Positions 1 through 13,638 are shown, counted from the first letter of the stretch. The stretch: DNA of 64,000 nt from Luzula sylvatica (GCA_946800325.1 OX326958.1:14536992-14600991); one strand, 5' to 3'. Program-made: numbers and translations. Notes: generated from the letters alone by a model not told the origin.

Positions 1-1736
1 TTTTGTTTTTCGATTCAAAACAATCTGTTTATGCTTTGGGGAGTTCAAATAACGTATTTTGAGATCATTTGAATCGTATCTTTTACCACATAACATTTCA
101 CCAAAATTTACAAACACTAAGACAGTTTGTTTTTCGATTCAAAACAATTTGTTTATGCTTTGGGGAGTTCAAATAACGTATTTTTAGATCATTTGAATCG
201 TATCTTTTACCACATAACATTTCACCAAAATTTACAAACACTAAGAAAGTTTGTTTTTCGATTCAAAACAATTTGTTTATGCTTTGGGGAGTTCAAATAA
301 CGTATTTTGAGATCATTTGAATCGTATCTTTTACTACATAACATTTCACCAAAATTTACAAACACTAAGAAAGTTTGTTTTTCGATACAAAACAATCTGT
401 TTACGCTTTGGGAAGTTCAAATAACGTATTTTGAGATCATTTGAATCGTATCTTTTACCACATAACATTTCACCAAAATTTACAAACACTAAGAAAGTTT
501 GTTTTACAATTCAAAAAAATATGTTTATGCTTTGGGGAGTTCAAATAACGTATTTTGAGATCATTTGAATCATATCTTTTACCACATAACATTTCACCAA
601 AATTTACAAACACTAAGACAGTTTGTTTTTCGATTCAAAACAATTTGTTTATGCTTTGGGGAGTTCAAATAACGTATTTTTAGATCATTTGAATCGTATC
701 TTTTACCACATAACATTTCACCAAAATTTACAAACACTAAGAAAGTTTGTTTTTCGATTCAAAACAATTTGTTTATGCTTTGGGGAGTTTAAATAACGTA
801 TTTTGAGATCATTTGAATCGTATCTTTTTCTACATAACATTTCACCAAAATTTACAAACACTAAGAAAGTTTGTTTTTCGATTCAAAACAATCTGTTCAT
901 GATTTGGGGAGTTCAAATAATGTATTTTGAGATCATTTGAATCGTATCTTTTACCACATAACATTTCACCAAAATTTGCAAACACTAAGAAAGTTTATTT
1001 TTCGATTCAAAACAATCTGTTTATGCTTTGGGGAGTTCAAATAAAGTATTTTGAGATCATTTGAATCGTATCTTTCACCACATAACATTTCACCAAAATT
1101 TACAAACACTAAGAAATTTTGTTTTTCGATTCAAAACAATCTGTTTATGCTTTGGGGAGTTCAAATAACGTATTTTGAGATCATTTGAATCGTATCTTTT
1201 ACCACATAACATTTCACCAAAATTTACAAACACTAAGACAGTTTGTTTTTCGATTCAAAACAATTTGTTTATGCTTTGGGGAGTTCAAATAACGTATTTT
1301 TAGATCATTTGAATCGTATCTTTTACTACATAACATTTCACCAGAATTTACAAACACTAAGAAAGTTTGTTTTTCGATTCAAAACAATATGTTTATGCGT
1401 TGGGGAGTTCCAATAACGTATTTTGAGATCATTTGAATCGTATCTTTTACTACATAACATTTCACCAAAATTTACAAACACTAAGAAAGTTTGTTTTTCG
1501 ATTCAAAACAATCTGTTCATGATTTGGGGAGTTCAAATAATGTATTTTGAGATCATTTGAACCGTATCTTTTACCACATAACATTTCACCAAAATTTACA
1601 AACACTAAGAAATTATGTTTTTCGATTCAAAACAATCTGTTTATGCTTTGGGGAGTTCAAATAACGTATTTTGAGATCATTTGAATCGTATCTTTTACCA
1701 CATAACATTTCACCAAAATTTACAAACACTAAGACA

Positions 1737-3596
1737 GTTTGTTTTTCGATTCAAAACAATTTGTTTATGCTTTGGGGAGTTCAAATAACGTATTTTTAGA
1801 TCATTTGAATCGTATCTTTTACTACATAACCTTTCACCAAAATTTACAAACACTAAGACAGTTTGTTTTTCGATTCAAAACAATCTGTTTATGCTTTGGG
1901 GAGTTCAAATAACGTATTTTGAGATCATTTGAATCGTATCTTTTACTACATAACCTTTCACCAAAATTTACAAACACTGAGAAAGTTTGTTTTTCGATTC
2001 AAAACAATCTGTTTCTGCTATGGGGAGTTCAAATAATGTATTTTGAGATCATTTGAATCGTATCTTTTACCACATAACATTTCACCAAAATTTACAAACA
2101 CTAAGAAAGTTTGTTTTTCGATTCAAAACAATCTGTTTATGCTTTGGGGAGTTCAAATAACGTATTTTGAGATCATTTGAATCGTATCTTTTACAACATA
2201 ACATTTCACCAAAATTTACAAACACTAAGAAAGTTTGATTTTCGATTCAAAACAATCTGTTTATGCTTTGGGGAGTTCAAATAACGTATTTTGAGATCAT
2301 TTGAATCGTATCTTTTACCACATAACATTTCACCAAAATTTACAAACACTAAGAAAGTTTATTTTTCGATTCAAAACAATCTGTTTATGCTTTGGGGAGT
2401 TCAAATAACGTATTTTGAGATCATTTGAATCGTATCTTTTACCACATAACATTTCACCAAAATTTAAAAACACTAAGAAAGTTTGTTTTTCGATTCAAAA
2501 CAATATGTTTATGCCATGGGGAGTTCAAATAACGTATTTTGAGATCATTTGAATCGTATGTTTTACCACATAACATTTCACCACAATTTACAAACACTGA
2601 GACAGTTTGTTTTTCGATTCAAAACAATTTGTTTATGGTTTGGGGAGTTCAAATAACGTATTTCTAGATCATTTGAATCGTATCTTTTACCACATAACAT
2701 TTCACCAAAATTTACAAACACTAAGAAAGTTTGTTTTTCGATTCAAAACATTCTGTTTATGCTTTGGTGAGTTCAAATAACGTATTTTGAGATCATTTGA
2801 ATCGTATCTTTTACCACATAACATTTCACCAAAATTTACAAACACTAAGACAGTTTGTTTTTCGATTCAAAACAATTTGTTTATGCTTTGGGGAGTTCAA
2901 ATAATGTATTTTGAGATCATTTGAATCGTATCTTTTACCACATAACATTTCACCAAAATTTACAAACACTAAGAAATTTTGTTTTTCGATTCAAAACAAT
3001 CTGTTTATGCTTTGGGGAGTTCAAATAACGTATTTTGAGATCATTTGAATCGTATCTTTTACCACATAACATTTCACCAAAATTTACAAACACTAAGACA
3101 GTTTGTTTTTCGATTCAAAACAATCTGTTCATGATTTGGGGAGTTCAAATAATGTATTTTGAGATCATTTGAATCGTATCTTTTACCACATAACATTTCA
3201 CCAAAATTTACAAACACTAAGAAATTTTGTTTTTCGATTCAAAACAATCTGTTTATGCTTTGGGGAGTTCAAATAACGTATTTTGAGATCATTTGAATCG
3301 TATCTTTTACCACATAACATTTCACCAAAATTTACAAACACTAAGACAGTTTGTTTTTCGATTCAAAACAATCTGTTCATGATTTGGGGAGTTCAAATAA
3401 TGTATTTTGAGATCATTTGAATCGTATCTTTTACCACATAACATTTCACCAAAATTTACAAACACTAAGAAATTTTGTTTTTCGATTCAAAACAATCTGT
3501 TTATGCTTTGGGGAGTTCAAATAACGTATTTTGAGATCATTTGAATCGTATCTTTTACCACATAACATTTCACCAAAATTTACAAACACTAAGACA
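1737..3596 (+). repeat. 15-monomer (1860-bp) insertion inside the left block
   Basis: Between types 27 and 28 of the canonical order lie 15 extra monomers. The first (1737) has a type-28 head and a type-2 tail (cctttcacc). Then come types 2 to 9 in order: 1861 (with cag at its boundary), 1985 tctgctatgg, 2109 acaac, 2233 gattttcg, 2357 tatttttcg, 2481 ccatgg, 2605 ggtttgg and 2729 acattctg. A hybrid at 2853 follows, then an alternating pair of types up to 3596. So a segment from the start of the HOR was copied into its middle, in register, with a hybrid monomer at each edge. Unequal crossing over between HOR copies is the simplest explanation. Confidence 0.8.
2977..3596 (+). repeat. Local dimer expansion (248-bp unit)
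   Basis: Monomers at 2977, 3225 and 3473 are the aaattttg/atctg type and those at 3101 and 3349 are the tcatgattt/aatg type with the cag boundary, giving a strict alternation with a 248-bp period. In the 36-mer this pair occurs singly (types 26 and 27). The near identity of the copies points to a recent, small, two-monomer amplification. Confidence 0.8.
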
Positions 3597-4712
3597 GTTT
3601 GTTTTTCGATTCAAAACAATTTGTTTATGCTTTGGCGAGTTCAAATAACGTATTTTTAGATCATTTGAATCGTATCTTTTACTACATAACATTTCACCAA
3701 AATTTACAAACACTAAGAAAGTTTGTTTTTCGATTCAAAACAATATGTTTATGCTTTGGGGAGTTCCAATAACGTATTTTTACATTATTTGAATCGTATC
3801 TTTTACCACATAACATTTCACCAAAATTAACAAACACTAAGAAAGTTTGTTTTTTGATTCAAAACAATCTTTTTATGCTTTGGGGAGTTCAAATAACGTA
3901 TTTTGAGATCATTTGAATCGTATCTTTTACCACATAACATTTCACCGAAATTTACAAACACTAAGAAAGTTTGTTTTTCGATTCAAAACAATCTGTTTAT
4001 GCTTTGGGGAGTTCAAATAACGTATTTTGAGATCATTTGAATCGTATCTTTTACTACATAACATTTCACCAAAATTTACAAGCACTAAGAAAGTTTGTTT
4101 TTCGATTCAAAACAATTTGTTTATGCTTTGGGGAGTTCAAATAACGTATTTTGAGATCATTTGAATCGTATCTTTTACTACATAACATTTCACCAAAATT
4201 TACAAACACTAAGAAAGTTTGTTTTTCGATTCAAAACAATATGTATATGCTTTGGGGAGTTCAAATAATGTATTTTGAGATCATTTGAATCGTATCTTTT
4301 ACCACATAACATTTCACCAAAATTTACAAACACTAAGAAAGTTTGTTTTTCGATTCAAAACAATCTGTTTATGCTATGGGGAGTTCAAATAACGTATTTT
4401 GAGATCATTTGAATCGTATCTTTTACCACATAACATTTCACCACAATTTACAAACACTGAGACAGTTTGTTTTTCGATTCAAAACAATTTGTTTATGCTT
4501 TGGGGAGTTCAAATAACGTATTTTTAGATCATTTGAATCGTATCTTGTACCACATAACATTTCACCAAAATTTGCAAACACTAAGAAAGTTTGTTTTTCG
4601 ATTCAAAACAATTTGTTTATGCTTTGGGGAGTTCAAATAACGTATTTTGAGATCATTTGAATCGTATCTTTTACTACATAACATTTCACCAAAATTTACA
4701 AACACTAAGAAA

Positions 4713-4835
4713 GTTTGTTTTTCGATTCAAAACAATCTGTTTATGCTTTGGGGAGTTCAAATAATGTATTTTGAGATCATTTGAATCGAATCTTTTACCA
4801 CATAACATTTCACAAAATTTACAAACACTAAGAAA
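4713..4835 (+). repeat. Type-1 marker monomer, 123 bp (HOR boundary)
   Basis: One c is missing from the run that reads catttcaccaaaa elsewhere (here catttcacaaaa), so the monomer is 123 bp. Because 123 is divisible by three, a frame can stay open through it, which produces the chance 88-codon minus-strand frames at most of these monomers. Twelve copies occur, always next to a type-2-like monomer, making this deletion a single-origin marker of HOR phase. This copy alone has gaatcgaatc. Confidence 0.9.
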
Positions 4836-7800
4836 GTTTATTTTTCGATTCAAAACAATATGTTTATGCTTTGGGTAGTTCAAATAACGTATTTTGAGAT
4901 CATTTGAATCGTATCTTTTACTACATAACCTTTCACCAAAATTTACAAACACTGAGAAAGTTTGTTTTTCGATTCAAAACAATCTGTTTCTGCTATGGGG
5001 AGTTCAAATAATGTATTTTGAGATCATTTGAATCGTATCTTTTACCACATAACATTTCACCAAAATTTACAAACACTAAGAAAGTTTGTTTTTCGATTCA
5101 AAACAATCTGTTTATGCTTTGGGGAGTTCAAATAACGTATTTTGAGATCATTTGAATCGTATCTTTTACAACATAACATTTCACCAAAATTTACAAACAC
5201 TAAGAAAGTTTGATTTTCGATTCAAAACAATCTGTTTATGCTTTGGGGAGTTCAAATAACGTATTTTGAGATCATTTGAATCGTATCTTTTACCACATAA
5301 CATTTCACCAAAATTTACAAACACTAAGAAAGTTTATTTTTCGATTCAAAACAATCTGTTTATGCTTTGGGGAGTTCAAATAACGTATTTTGAGATCATT
5401 TGAATCGTATCTTTTACCACATAACATTTCACCAAAATTTACAAACACTAAGAAAGTTTGTTTTTCGATTCAAAACAATATGTTTATGCCATGGGGAGTT
5501 CAAATAACGTATTTTGAGATCATTTGAATCGTATGTTTTACCACATAACATTTCACCACAATTTACAAACACTGAGACAGTTTGTTTTTCGATTCAAAAC
5601 AATTTGTTTATGGTTTGGGGAGTTCAAATAACGTATTTCTAGATCATTTGAATCGTATCTTTTACCACATAACATTTCACCAAAATTTACAAACACTAAG
5701 AAAGTTTGTTTTTCGATTCAAAACATTCTGTTTATGCTTTGGTGAGTTCAAATAACGTATTTTGAGATCATTTGAATCGTATCTTTTACCACATAACATT
5801 TCACCAAAATTTACAAACACTAAGAAAGTTTGGTTTTCGATTCAAAACAATCTGTTTATGCTTTGGGGAGTTGAAATAACGTATTTTGAGATCATTTGAA
5901 TCGTGTCTTTTACCACATAACATTTCACCAAAATTTACAAACACTAAGACAGTTTGTTTTTCGATTCAAAACAATTTGTTTATGCTTTAGGGAGTTCAAA
6001 TAACGTATTTTTAGATCATTTGAATCGTATCTTTTACCACATAACATTTCACCAAAATTTACAAACACTAAGAAAGTTTGTTTTTCGATTCAAAACAATT
6101 TGTTTATGCTTGGGGGAGTTCAAATAACGTATTTTGAGATCATTTGAATCGTATCTTTTACTACATAACATTTCACCAATATTTACAAACACTAAGAAAG
6201 TTTGTTTTTCGATTCAAAACAATATGTTTATGCTTTAGGGAGTTCAAATAACGTATTTTTACATCATTTGAATCGTATCTTTTACCACATAACATTTCAC
6301 CAAAATTTACAAACACTAAGAAATTTTGTTTTTCGATTCAAAACAATCTGTTTATGCTTTGGGGAGTTCAAATAACGTATTTTGAGATCATTTGAATCGT
6401 ATCTTTTACCACATAACATTTCACCAAAATTTACAAACACTAAGACAGTTTGTTTTTCGATTCAAAACAATTTGTTTATGCTTTGGGGAGTTCAAATAAC
6501 GTATTTTTAGATCATTTGAATCGTACCTTTTACCACATAACATTTCACCAAAATTTACAAACACTAAGAAAGTTTGTTTTTCGATTCAAAACAATTTGTT
6601 TATGCTTTGGGGAGTTCAAATAACGTATTTTGAGATCATTTGAATCGTATCTTTTACTACATAACATTTCACCAAAATTTACAAACACTAAGAAAGTTTG
6701 TTTTTCGATACAAAACAATCTGTTTATGCTTTGGGAAGTTCAAATAACGTATTTTGAGATCATTTGAATCGTATCTTTTACCACATAACATTTCACCAAA
6801 ATTTACAAACACTAAGAAAGTTTGTTTTACAATTCAAAAAAATATGTTTATGCTTTGGGGAGTTCAAATAACGTATTTTGAGATCATTTGAATCGTATCT
6901 TTTACCACATAACATTTCACCAAAATTTACAAACACTAAGACAGTTTGTTTTTCGATTCAAAACAATTTGTTTATGCTTTGGGGAGTTCAAATAACGTAT
7001 TTTTAGATCATTTGAATCGTATCTTTTACCACATAACATTTCACCAAAATTTACAAACACTAAGAAAGTTTGTTTTTCGATTCAAAACAATTTGTTTATG
7101 CTTTGGGGAGTTTAAATAACGTATTTTGAGATCATTTGAATCGTATCTTTTTCTACATAACATTTCACCAAAATTTACAAACACTAAGAAAGTTTGTTTT
7201 TCGATTCAAAACAATCTGTTCATGATTTGGGGAGTTCAAATAATGTATTTTGAGATCATTTGAATCGTATCTTTTACCACATAACATTTCACCAAAATTT
7301 GCAAACACTAAGAAAGTTTGTTTTTCGATTCAAAACAATCTGTTTATGCTTTGGGGAGTTCAAATAAAGTATTTTGAGATCATTTGAATCGTATCTTTCA
7401 CCACATAACATTTCACCAAAATTTACAAACACTAAGAAATTTTGTTTTTCGATTCAAAACAATCTGTTTATGCTTTGGGGAGTTCAAATAACGTATCTTG
7501 AGATCATTTGAATCGTATCTTTTACCACATAACATTTCACCAAAATTTACAAACACTAAGACAGTTTGTTTTTCGATTCAAAACAATTTGTTTATGCTTT
7601 GGGGAGTTCAAATAACGTATTTTTAGATCATTTGAATCGTATCTTTTACTACATAACATTTCACCAGAATTTACAAACACTAAGAAAGTTTGTTTTTCGA
7701 TTCAAAACAATATGTTTATGCTTTGGGGAGTTCCAATAACGTATTTTGAGATCATTTGAATCGTATCTTTTACTACATAACATTTCACCAAAATTTACAA

Positions 7801-9175
7801 ACACTAAGAAAGTTTGTTTTTCGATTCAAAACAATCTGTTCATGATTTGGGGAGTTCAAATAATGTATTTTGAGATCATTTGAATCGTATCTTTTACCAC
7901 ATAACATTTCACCAAAATTTACAAACACTAAGAAATTTTGTTTTTCGATTCAAAACAATCTGTTTATGCTTTGGGGAGTTCAAATAACGTATTTTGAGAT
8001 CATTTGAATCGTATCTTTTACCACATAACATTTCACCAAAATTTACAAACACTAAGACAGTTTGTTTTTCGATTCAAAACAATTTGTTTATGCTTTGGGG
8101 AGTTCAAATAACGTATTTTTAGATCATTTGAATCGTATCTTTTACTACATAACATTTCACCAAAATTTACAAACACTAAGAAAGTTTGTTTTTCGATTCA
8201 AAACAATATGTTTATGCTTTGGGGAGTTCCAATAACGTATTTTTACATCATTTGAATCGTATCTTTTACCACATAACATTTCACCAAAATTAACAAACAC
8301 TAAGAAAGTTTGTTTTTCGATTCAAAACAATCTTTTTATGCTTTGGGGAGTTCAAATAACGTATTTTGAGATCATTTGAATCGTATCTTTTACCACATAA
8401 CATTTCACCGAAATTTACAAACACTAAGAAAGTTTGTTTTTCGATTCAAAACAATCTGTTTATGCTTTGGGGAGTTCAAATAACGTATTTTGAGATCATT
8501 TGAATCGTATCTTTTACTACATAACATTTCACCAAAATTTACAAACACTAAGAAAGTTTGTTTTTCGATTCAAAACAATTTGTTTATGCTTTGGGGAGTT
8601 CAAATAACGTATTTTGAGATCATTTGAATCGTATCTTTTACTACATAACATTTCACCAAAATTTACAAACACTAAGAAAGTTTGTTTTTCGATTCAAAAC
8701 AATATGTTTATGCTTTGGGGAGTTCAAATAATGTATTTTGAGATCATTTGAATCGTATCTTTTACCACATAACATTTCACCAAAATTTACAAACACTAAG
8801 AAAGTTTGTTTTTCGATTCAAAACAATCTGTTTATGCTATGGGGAGTTCAAATAACGTATTTTGAGATCATTTGAATCGTATCTTTTACCACATAACATT
8901 TCACCACAATTTACAAACACTGAGACAGTTTGTTTTTCGATTCAAAACAATTTGTTTATGCTTTGGGGAGTTCAAATAACGTATTTTTAGATCATTTGAA
9001 TCGTATCTTTTACCACATAACATTTCACCAAAATTTGCAAACACTAAGAAAGTTTGTTTTTCGATTCAAAACAATTTGTTTATGCTTTGGGGAGTTCAAA
9101 TAACGTATTTTGAGATCATTTGAATCGTATCTTTTACTACATAACATTTCACCAAAATTTACAAACACTAAGAAA
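4713..9175 (+). repeat. 36-monomer HOR, copy A1 (4463 bp)
   Basis: Thirty-six monomers, one of them 123 bp. Diagnostic landmarks by monomer start: 4713 type 1 (1-bp deletion), 4836 gggtag with cctttcacc, 4960 tctgctatgg, 5084 acaac, 5208 gattttcg, 5332 tatttttcg, 5456 ccatgg, 5580 ggtttgg and tttctag, 5704 acattctg, 5828 ggttttcg with gttgaaat, 5952 ctttaggg, 6696 gatacaaa, 6820 caattcaaaaaa, 7068 gagtttaaat, 7192 tcatgattt, 7316 aaagtatt, 8308 atcttttt, 8804 ctatgg. Against copy A2 I found about ten base differences by eye (for example gaatcgaatc near 4785, gtgtctttt near 5903, cttggggg near 6109, gtatcttg near 7494), so identity is near 99.8%. Confidence 0.92.
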
Positions 9176-9298
9176 GTTTGTTTTTCGATTCAAAACAATC
9201 TGTTTATGCTTTGGGGAGTTCAAATAATGTATTTTGAGATAATTTGAATCGTATCTTTTACCACATAACATTTCACAAAATTTACAAACACTAAGAAA
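9176..9298 (+). repeat. Type-1 marker monomer (A2)
   Basis: Same missing c. Private gagataattt replaces gagatcattt, removing the GATC site. Confidence 0.88.
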
Positions 9299-12200
9299 GT
9301 TTATTTTTCGATTCAAAACAATATGTTTATGCTTTGGGTAGTTCAAATAACGTATTTTGAGATCATTTGAATCGTATCTTTTACTACATAACCTTTCACC
9401 AAAATTTACAAACACTGAGAAAGTTTGTTTTTCGATTCAAAACAATCTGTTTCTGCTATGGGGAGTTCAAATAATGTATTTTGAGATCATTTGAATCGTA
9501 TCTTTTACCACATAACATTTCACCAAAATTTACAAACACTAAGAAAGTTTGTTTTTCGATTCAAAACAATCTGTTTATGCTTTGGGGAGTTCAAATAACG
9601 TATTTTGAGATCATTTGAATCGTATCTTTTACAACATAACATTTCACCAAAATTTACAAACACTAAGAAAGTTTGATTTTCGATTCAAAACAATCTGTTT
9701 ATGCTTTGGGGAGTTCAAATAACGTATTTTGAGATCATTTGAATCGTATCTTTTACCACATAACATTTCACCAAAATTTACAAACACTAAGAAAGTTTAT
9801 TTTTCGATTCAAAACAATCTGTTTATGCTTTGGGGAGTTCAAATAACGTATTTTGAGATCATTTGAATCGTATCTTTTACCACATAACATTTCACCAAAA
9901 TTTACAAACACTAAGAAAGTTTGTTTTTCGATTCAAAACAATATGTTTATGCCATGGGGAGTTCAAATAACGTATTTTGAGATCATTTGAATCGTATGTT
10001 TTACCACATAACATTTCACCACAATTTACAAACACTGAGACAGTTTGTTTTTCGATTCAAAACAATTTGTTTATGGTTTGGGGAGTTCAAATAACGTATT
10101 TCTAGATCATTTGAATCGTATCTTTTACCACATAACATTTCACCAAAATTTACAAACACTAAGAAAGTTTGTTTTTCGATTCAAAACATTCTGTTTATGC
10201 TTTGGTGAGTTCAAATAACGTATTTTGAGATCATTTGAATCGTATCTTTTACCACATAACATTTCACCAAAATTTACAAACACTAAGAAAGTTTGGTTTT
10301 CGATTCAAAACAATCTGTTTATGCTTTGGGGAGTTGAAATAACGTATTTTGAGATCATTTGAATCGTATCTTTTACCACATAACATTTCACCAAAATTTA
10401 CAAACACTAAGACAGTTTGTTTTTCGATTCAAAACAATTTGTTTATGCTTTAGGGAGTTCAAATAACGTATTTTTAGATCATTTGAATCGTATCTTTTAC
10501 CACATAACATTTCACCAAAATTTACAAACACTAAGAAAGTTTGTTTTTCGATTCAAAACAATTTGTTTATGCTTTGGGGAGTTCAAATAACGTATTTTGA
10601 GATCATTTGAATCGTATCTTTTACTACATAACATTTCACCAATATTTACAAACACTAAGAAAGTTTGTTTTTCGATTCAAAACAATATGTTTATGCTTTA
10701 GGGAGTTCCAATAACGTATTTTTACATCATTTGAATCGTATCTTTTACCACATAACATTTCACCAAAATTTACAAACACTAAGAAATTTTGTTTTTCGAT
10801 TCAAAACAATCTGTTTATGCTTTGGGGAGTTCAAATAACGTATTTTGAGATCATTTGAATCGTATCTTTTACCACATAACATTTCACCAAAATTTACAAA
10901 CACTAAGACAGTTTGTTTTTCGATTCAAAACAATTTGTTTATGCTTTGGGGAGTTCAAATAACGTATTTTTAGATCATTTGAATCGTATCTTTTACCACA
11001 TAACATTTCACCAAAATTTACAAACACTAAGAAAGTTTGTTTTTCGATTCAAAACAATTTGTTTATGCTTTGGGGAGTTCAAATAACGTATTTTGAGATC
11101 ATTTGAATCGTATCTTTTACTACATAACATTTCACCAAAATTTACAAACACTAAGAAAGTTTGTTTTTCGATACAAAACAATCTGTTTATGCTTTGGGAA
11201 GTTCAAATAACGTATTTTGAGATCATTTGAATCGTATCTTTTACCACATAACATTTCACCAAAATTTACAAACACTAAGAAAGTTTGTTTTACAATTCAA
11301 AAAAATATGTTTATGCTTTGGGGAGTTCAAATAACGTATTTTGAGATCATTTGAATCGTATCTTTTACCACATAACATTTCACCAAAATTTACAAACACT
11401 AAGACAGTTTGTTTTTCGATTCAAAACAATTTGTTTATGCTTTGGGGAGTTCAAATAACGTATTTTTAGATCATTTGAATCGTATCTTTTACCACATAAC
11501 ATTTCACCAAAATTTACAAACACTAAGAAAGTTTGTTTTTCGATTCAAAACAATTTGTTTATGCTTTGGGGAGTTTAAATAACGTATTTTGAGATCATTT
11601 GAATCGTATCTTTTTCTACATAACATTTCACCAAAATTTACAAACACTAAGAAAGTTTGTTTTTCGATTCAAAACAATCTGTTCATGATTTGGGGAGTTC
11701 AAATAATGTATTTTGAGATCATTTGAATCGTATCTTTTACCACATAACATTTCACCAAAATTTGCAAACACTAAGAAAGTTTGTTTTTCGATTCAAAACA
11801 ATCTGTTTATGCTTTGGGGAGTTCAAATAAAGTATTTTGAGATCATTTGAATCGTATCTTTCACCACATAACATTTCACTAAAATTTACAAACACTAAGA
11901 AATTTTGTTTTTCGATTCAAAACAATCTGTTTATGCTTTGGGGAGTTCAAATAACGTATTTTGAGATCATTTGAATCGTATCTTTTACCACATAACATTT
12001 CACCAAAATTTACAAACACTAAGACAGTTTGTTTTTCGATTCAAAACAATTTGTTTATGCTTTGGGGAGTTCAAATAACGTATTTTTAGATCATTTGAAT
12101 CGTATCTTTTACTACATAACATTTCACCAGAATTTACAAACACTAAGAAAGTTTGTTTTTCGATTCAAAACAATATGTTTATGCTTTGGGGAGTTCCAAT

Positions 12201-13638
12201 AACGTATTTTGAGATCATTTGAATCGTATCTTTTACTACATAACATTTCACCAAAATTTACAAACACTAAGAAAGTTTGTTTTTCGATTCAAAACAATCT
12301 GTTCATGATTTGGGGAGTTCAAATAATGTATTTTGAGATCATTTGAATCGTATCTTTTACCACATAACATTTCACCAAAATTTACAAACACTAAGAAATT
12401 TTGTTTTTCGATTCAAAACAATCTGTTTATGCTTTGGGGAGTTCAAATAACGTATTTTGAGATCATTTGAATCGTATCTTTTACCACATAACATTTCACC
12501 AAAATTTACAAACACTAAGACAGTTTGTTTTTCGATTCAAAACAATTTGTTTATGCTTTGGGGAGTTCAAATAACGTATTTTTAGATCATTTGAATCGTA
12601 TCTTTTACTACATAACATTTCACCAAAATTTACAAACACTAAGAAAGTTTGTTTTTCGATTCAAAACAATATGTTTATGCTTTGGGGAGTTCCAATAACG
12701 TATTTTTACATCATTTGAATCGTATCTTTTACCACATAACATTTCACCAAAATTAACAAACACTAAGAAAGTTTGTTTTTCGATTCAAAACAATCTTTTT
12801 ATGCTTTGGGGAGTTCAAATAACGTATTTTGAGATCATTTGAATCGTATCTTTTACCACATAACATTTCACCGAAATTTACAAACACTAAGAAAGTTTGT
12901 TTTTCGATTCAAAACAATCTGTTTATGCTTTGGGGAGTTCAAATAACGTATTTTGAGATCATTTGAATCGTATCTTTTACTACATAACATTTCACCAAAA
13001 TTTACAAACACTAAGAAAGTTTGTTTTTCGATTCAAAACAATTTGTTTATGCTTTGGGGAGTTCAAATAACGTATTTTGAGATCATTTGAATCGTATCTT
13101 TTACTACATAACATTTCACCAAAATTTACAAACACTAAGAAAGTTTGTTTTTCGATTCAAAACAATACGTTTATGCTTTGGGGAGTTCAAATAATGTATT
13201 TTGAGATCATTTGAATCGTATCTTTTACCACATAACATTTCACCAAAATTTACAAACACTAAGAAAGTTTGTTTTTCGATTCAAAACAATCTGTTTATGC
13301 TATGGGGAGTTCAAATAACGTATTTTGAGATCATTTGAATCGTATCTTTTACCACATAACATTTCACCACAATTTACAAACACTGAGACAGTTTGTTTTT
13401 CGATTCAAAACAATTTGTTTATGCTTTGGGGAGTTCAAATAACGTATTTTTAGATCATTTGAATCGTATCTTTTACCACATAACATTTCACCAAAATTTG
13501 CAAACACTAAGAAAGTTTGTTTTTCGATTCAAAACAATTTGTTTATGCTTTGGGGAGTTCAAATAACGTATTTTGAGATCATTTGAATCGTATCTTTTAC
13601 TACATAACATTTCACCAAAATTTACAAACACTAAGAAA
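9176..13638 (+). repeat. 36-monomer HOR, copy A2 (4463 bp)
   Basis: All 36 monomer types follow in the same order as in A1, directly abutting it. Private changes include gagataattt near 9236, cactaaaa near 11877 and aatacg near 13166. The tandem position and very high identity to A1 indicate homogenisation of the whole 4463-bp unit and not only of single monomers. The copy ends exactly at the next 123-bp monomer, where the array switches to the 22-mer form. Confidence 0.92.

Larger units (their letters stand above)
1..4712 (+). repeat. Left block: 38 monomers, rearranged form of the 36-mer HOR
   Basis: The first monomer matches type 14 of the 36-mer (aagaaattttg class). Monomers 1-14 follow canonical order 14 to 27, including the gatacaaa type (373), the caattcaaaaaa type (497), gagtttaaat (745) and the two ttcatgattt types (869, 1489). 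Order then departs at 1737 and returns near 3597 with type 28, running to type 36 at 4589. Against the canonical 23 monomers there are 15 extra, at 1737-3596. Private bases include tttacg near 400 and gcgttgg near 1397. Two variants, gaatcatatc (near 568) and gtatatgc (near 4250), recur in the block starting at 51579, suggesting a sister copy. Confidence 0.85.

Noticed and set aside
4686..4952. 88-codon minus-strand open frame, recurring at eleven further type-1 positions (one of them shortened), as a conserved small gene
   Set aside because: It spans two monomers held in frame by the 1-bp deletion, its product is the same monomer translated twice, it has no promoter or other context, and the 1-bp insertion near 39424 changes one copy without consequence. 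Cysteines and histidines in it suggest a zinc-finger look, but the spacing fits no family I can name.
5952..6075. Plant-type telomere heptamer tttaggg inside the ctttaggg monomers
   Set aside because: It is a single G-to-A change from the usual ctttgggg and occurs once per affected monomer, never in tandem, so it is not telomeric sequence.
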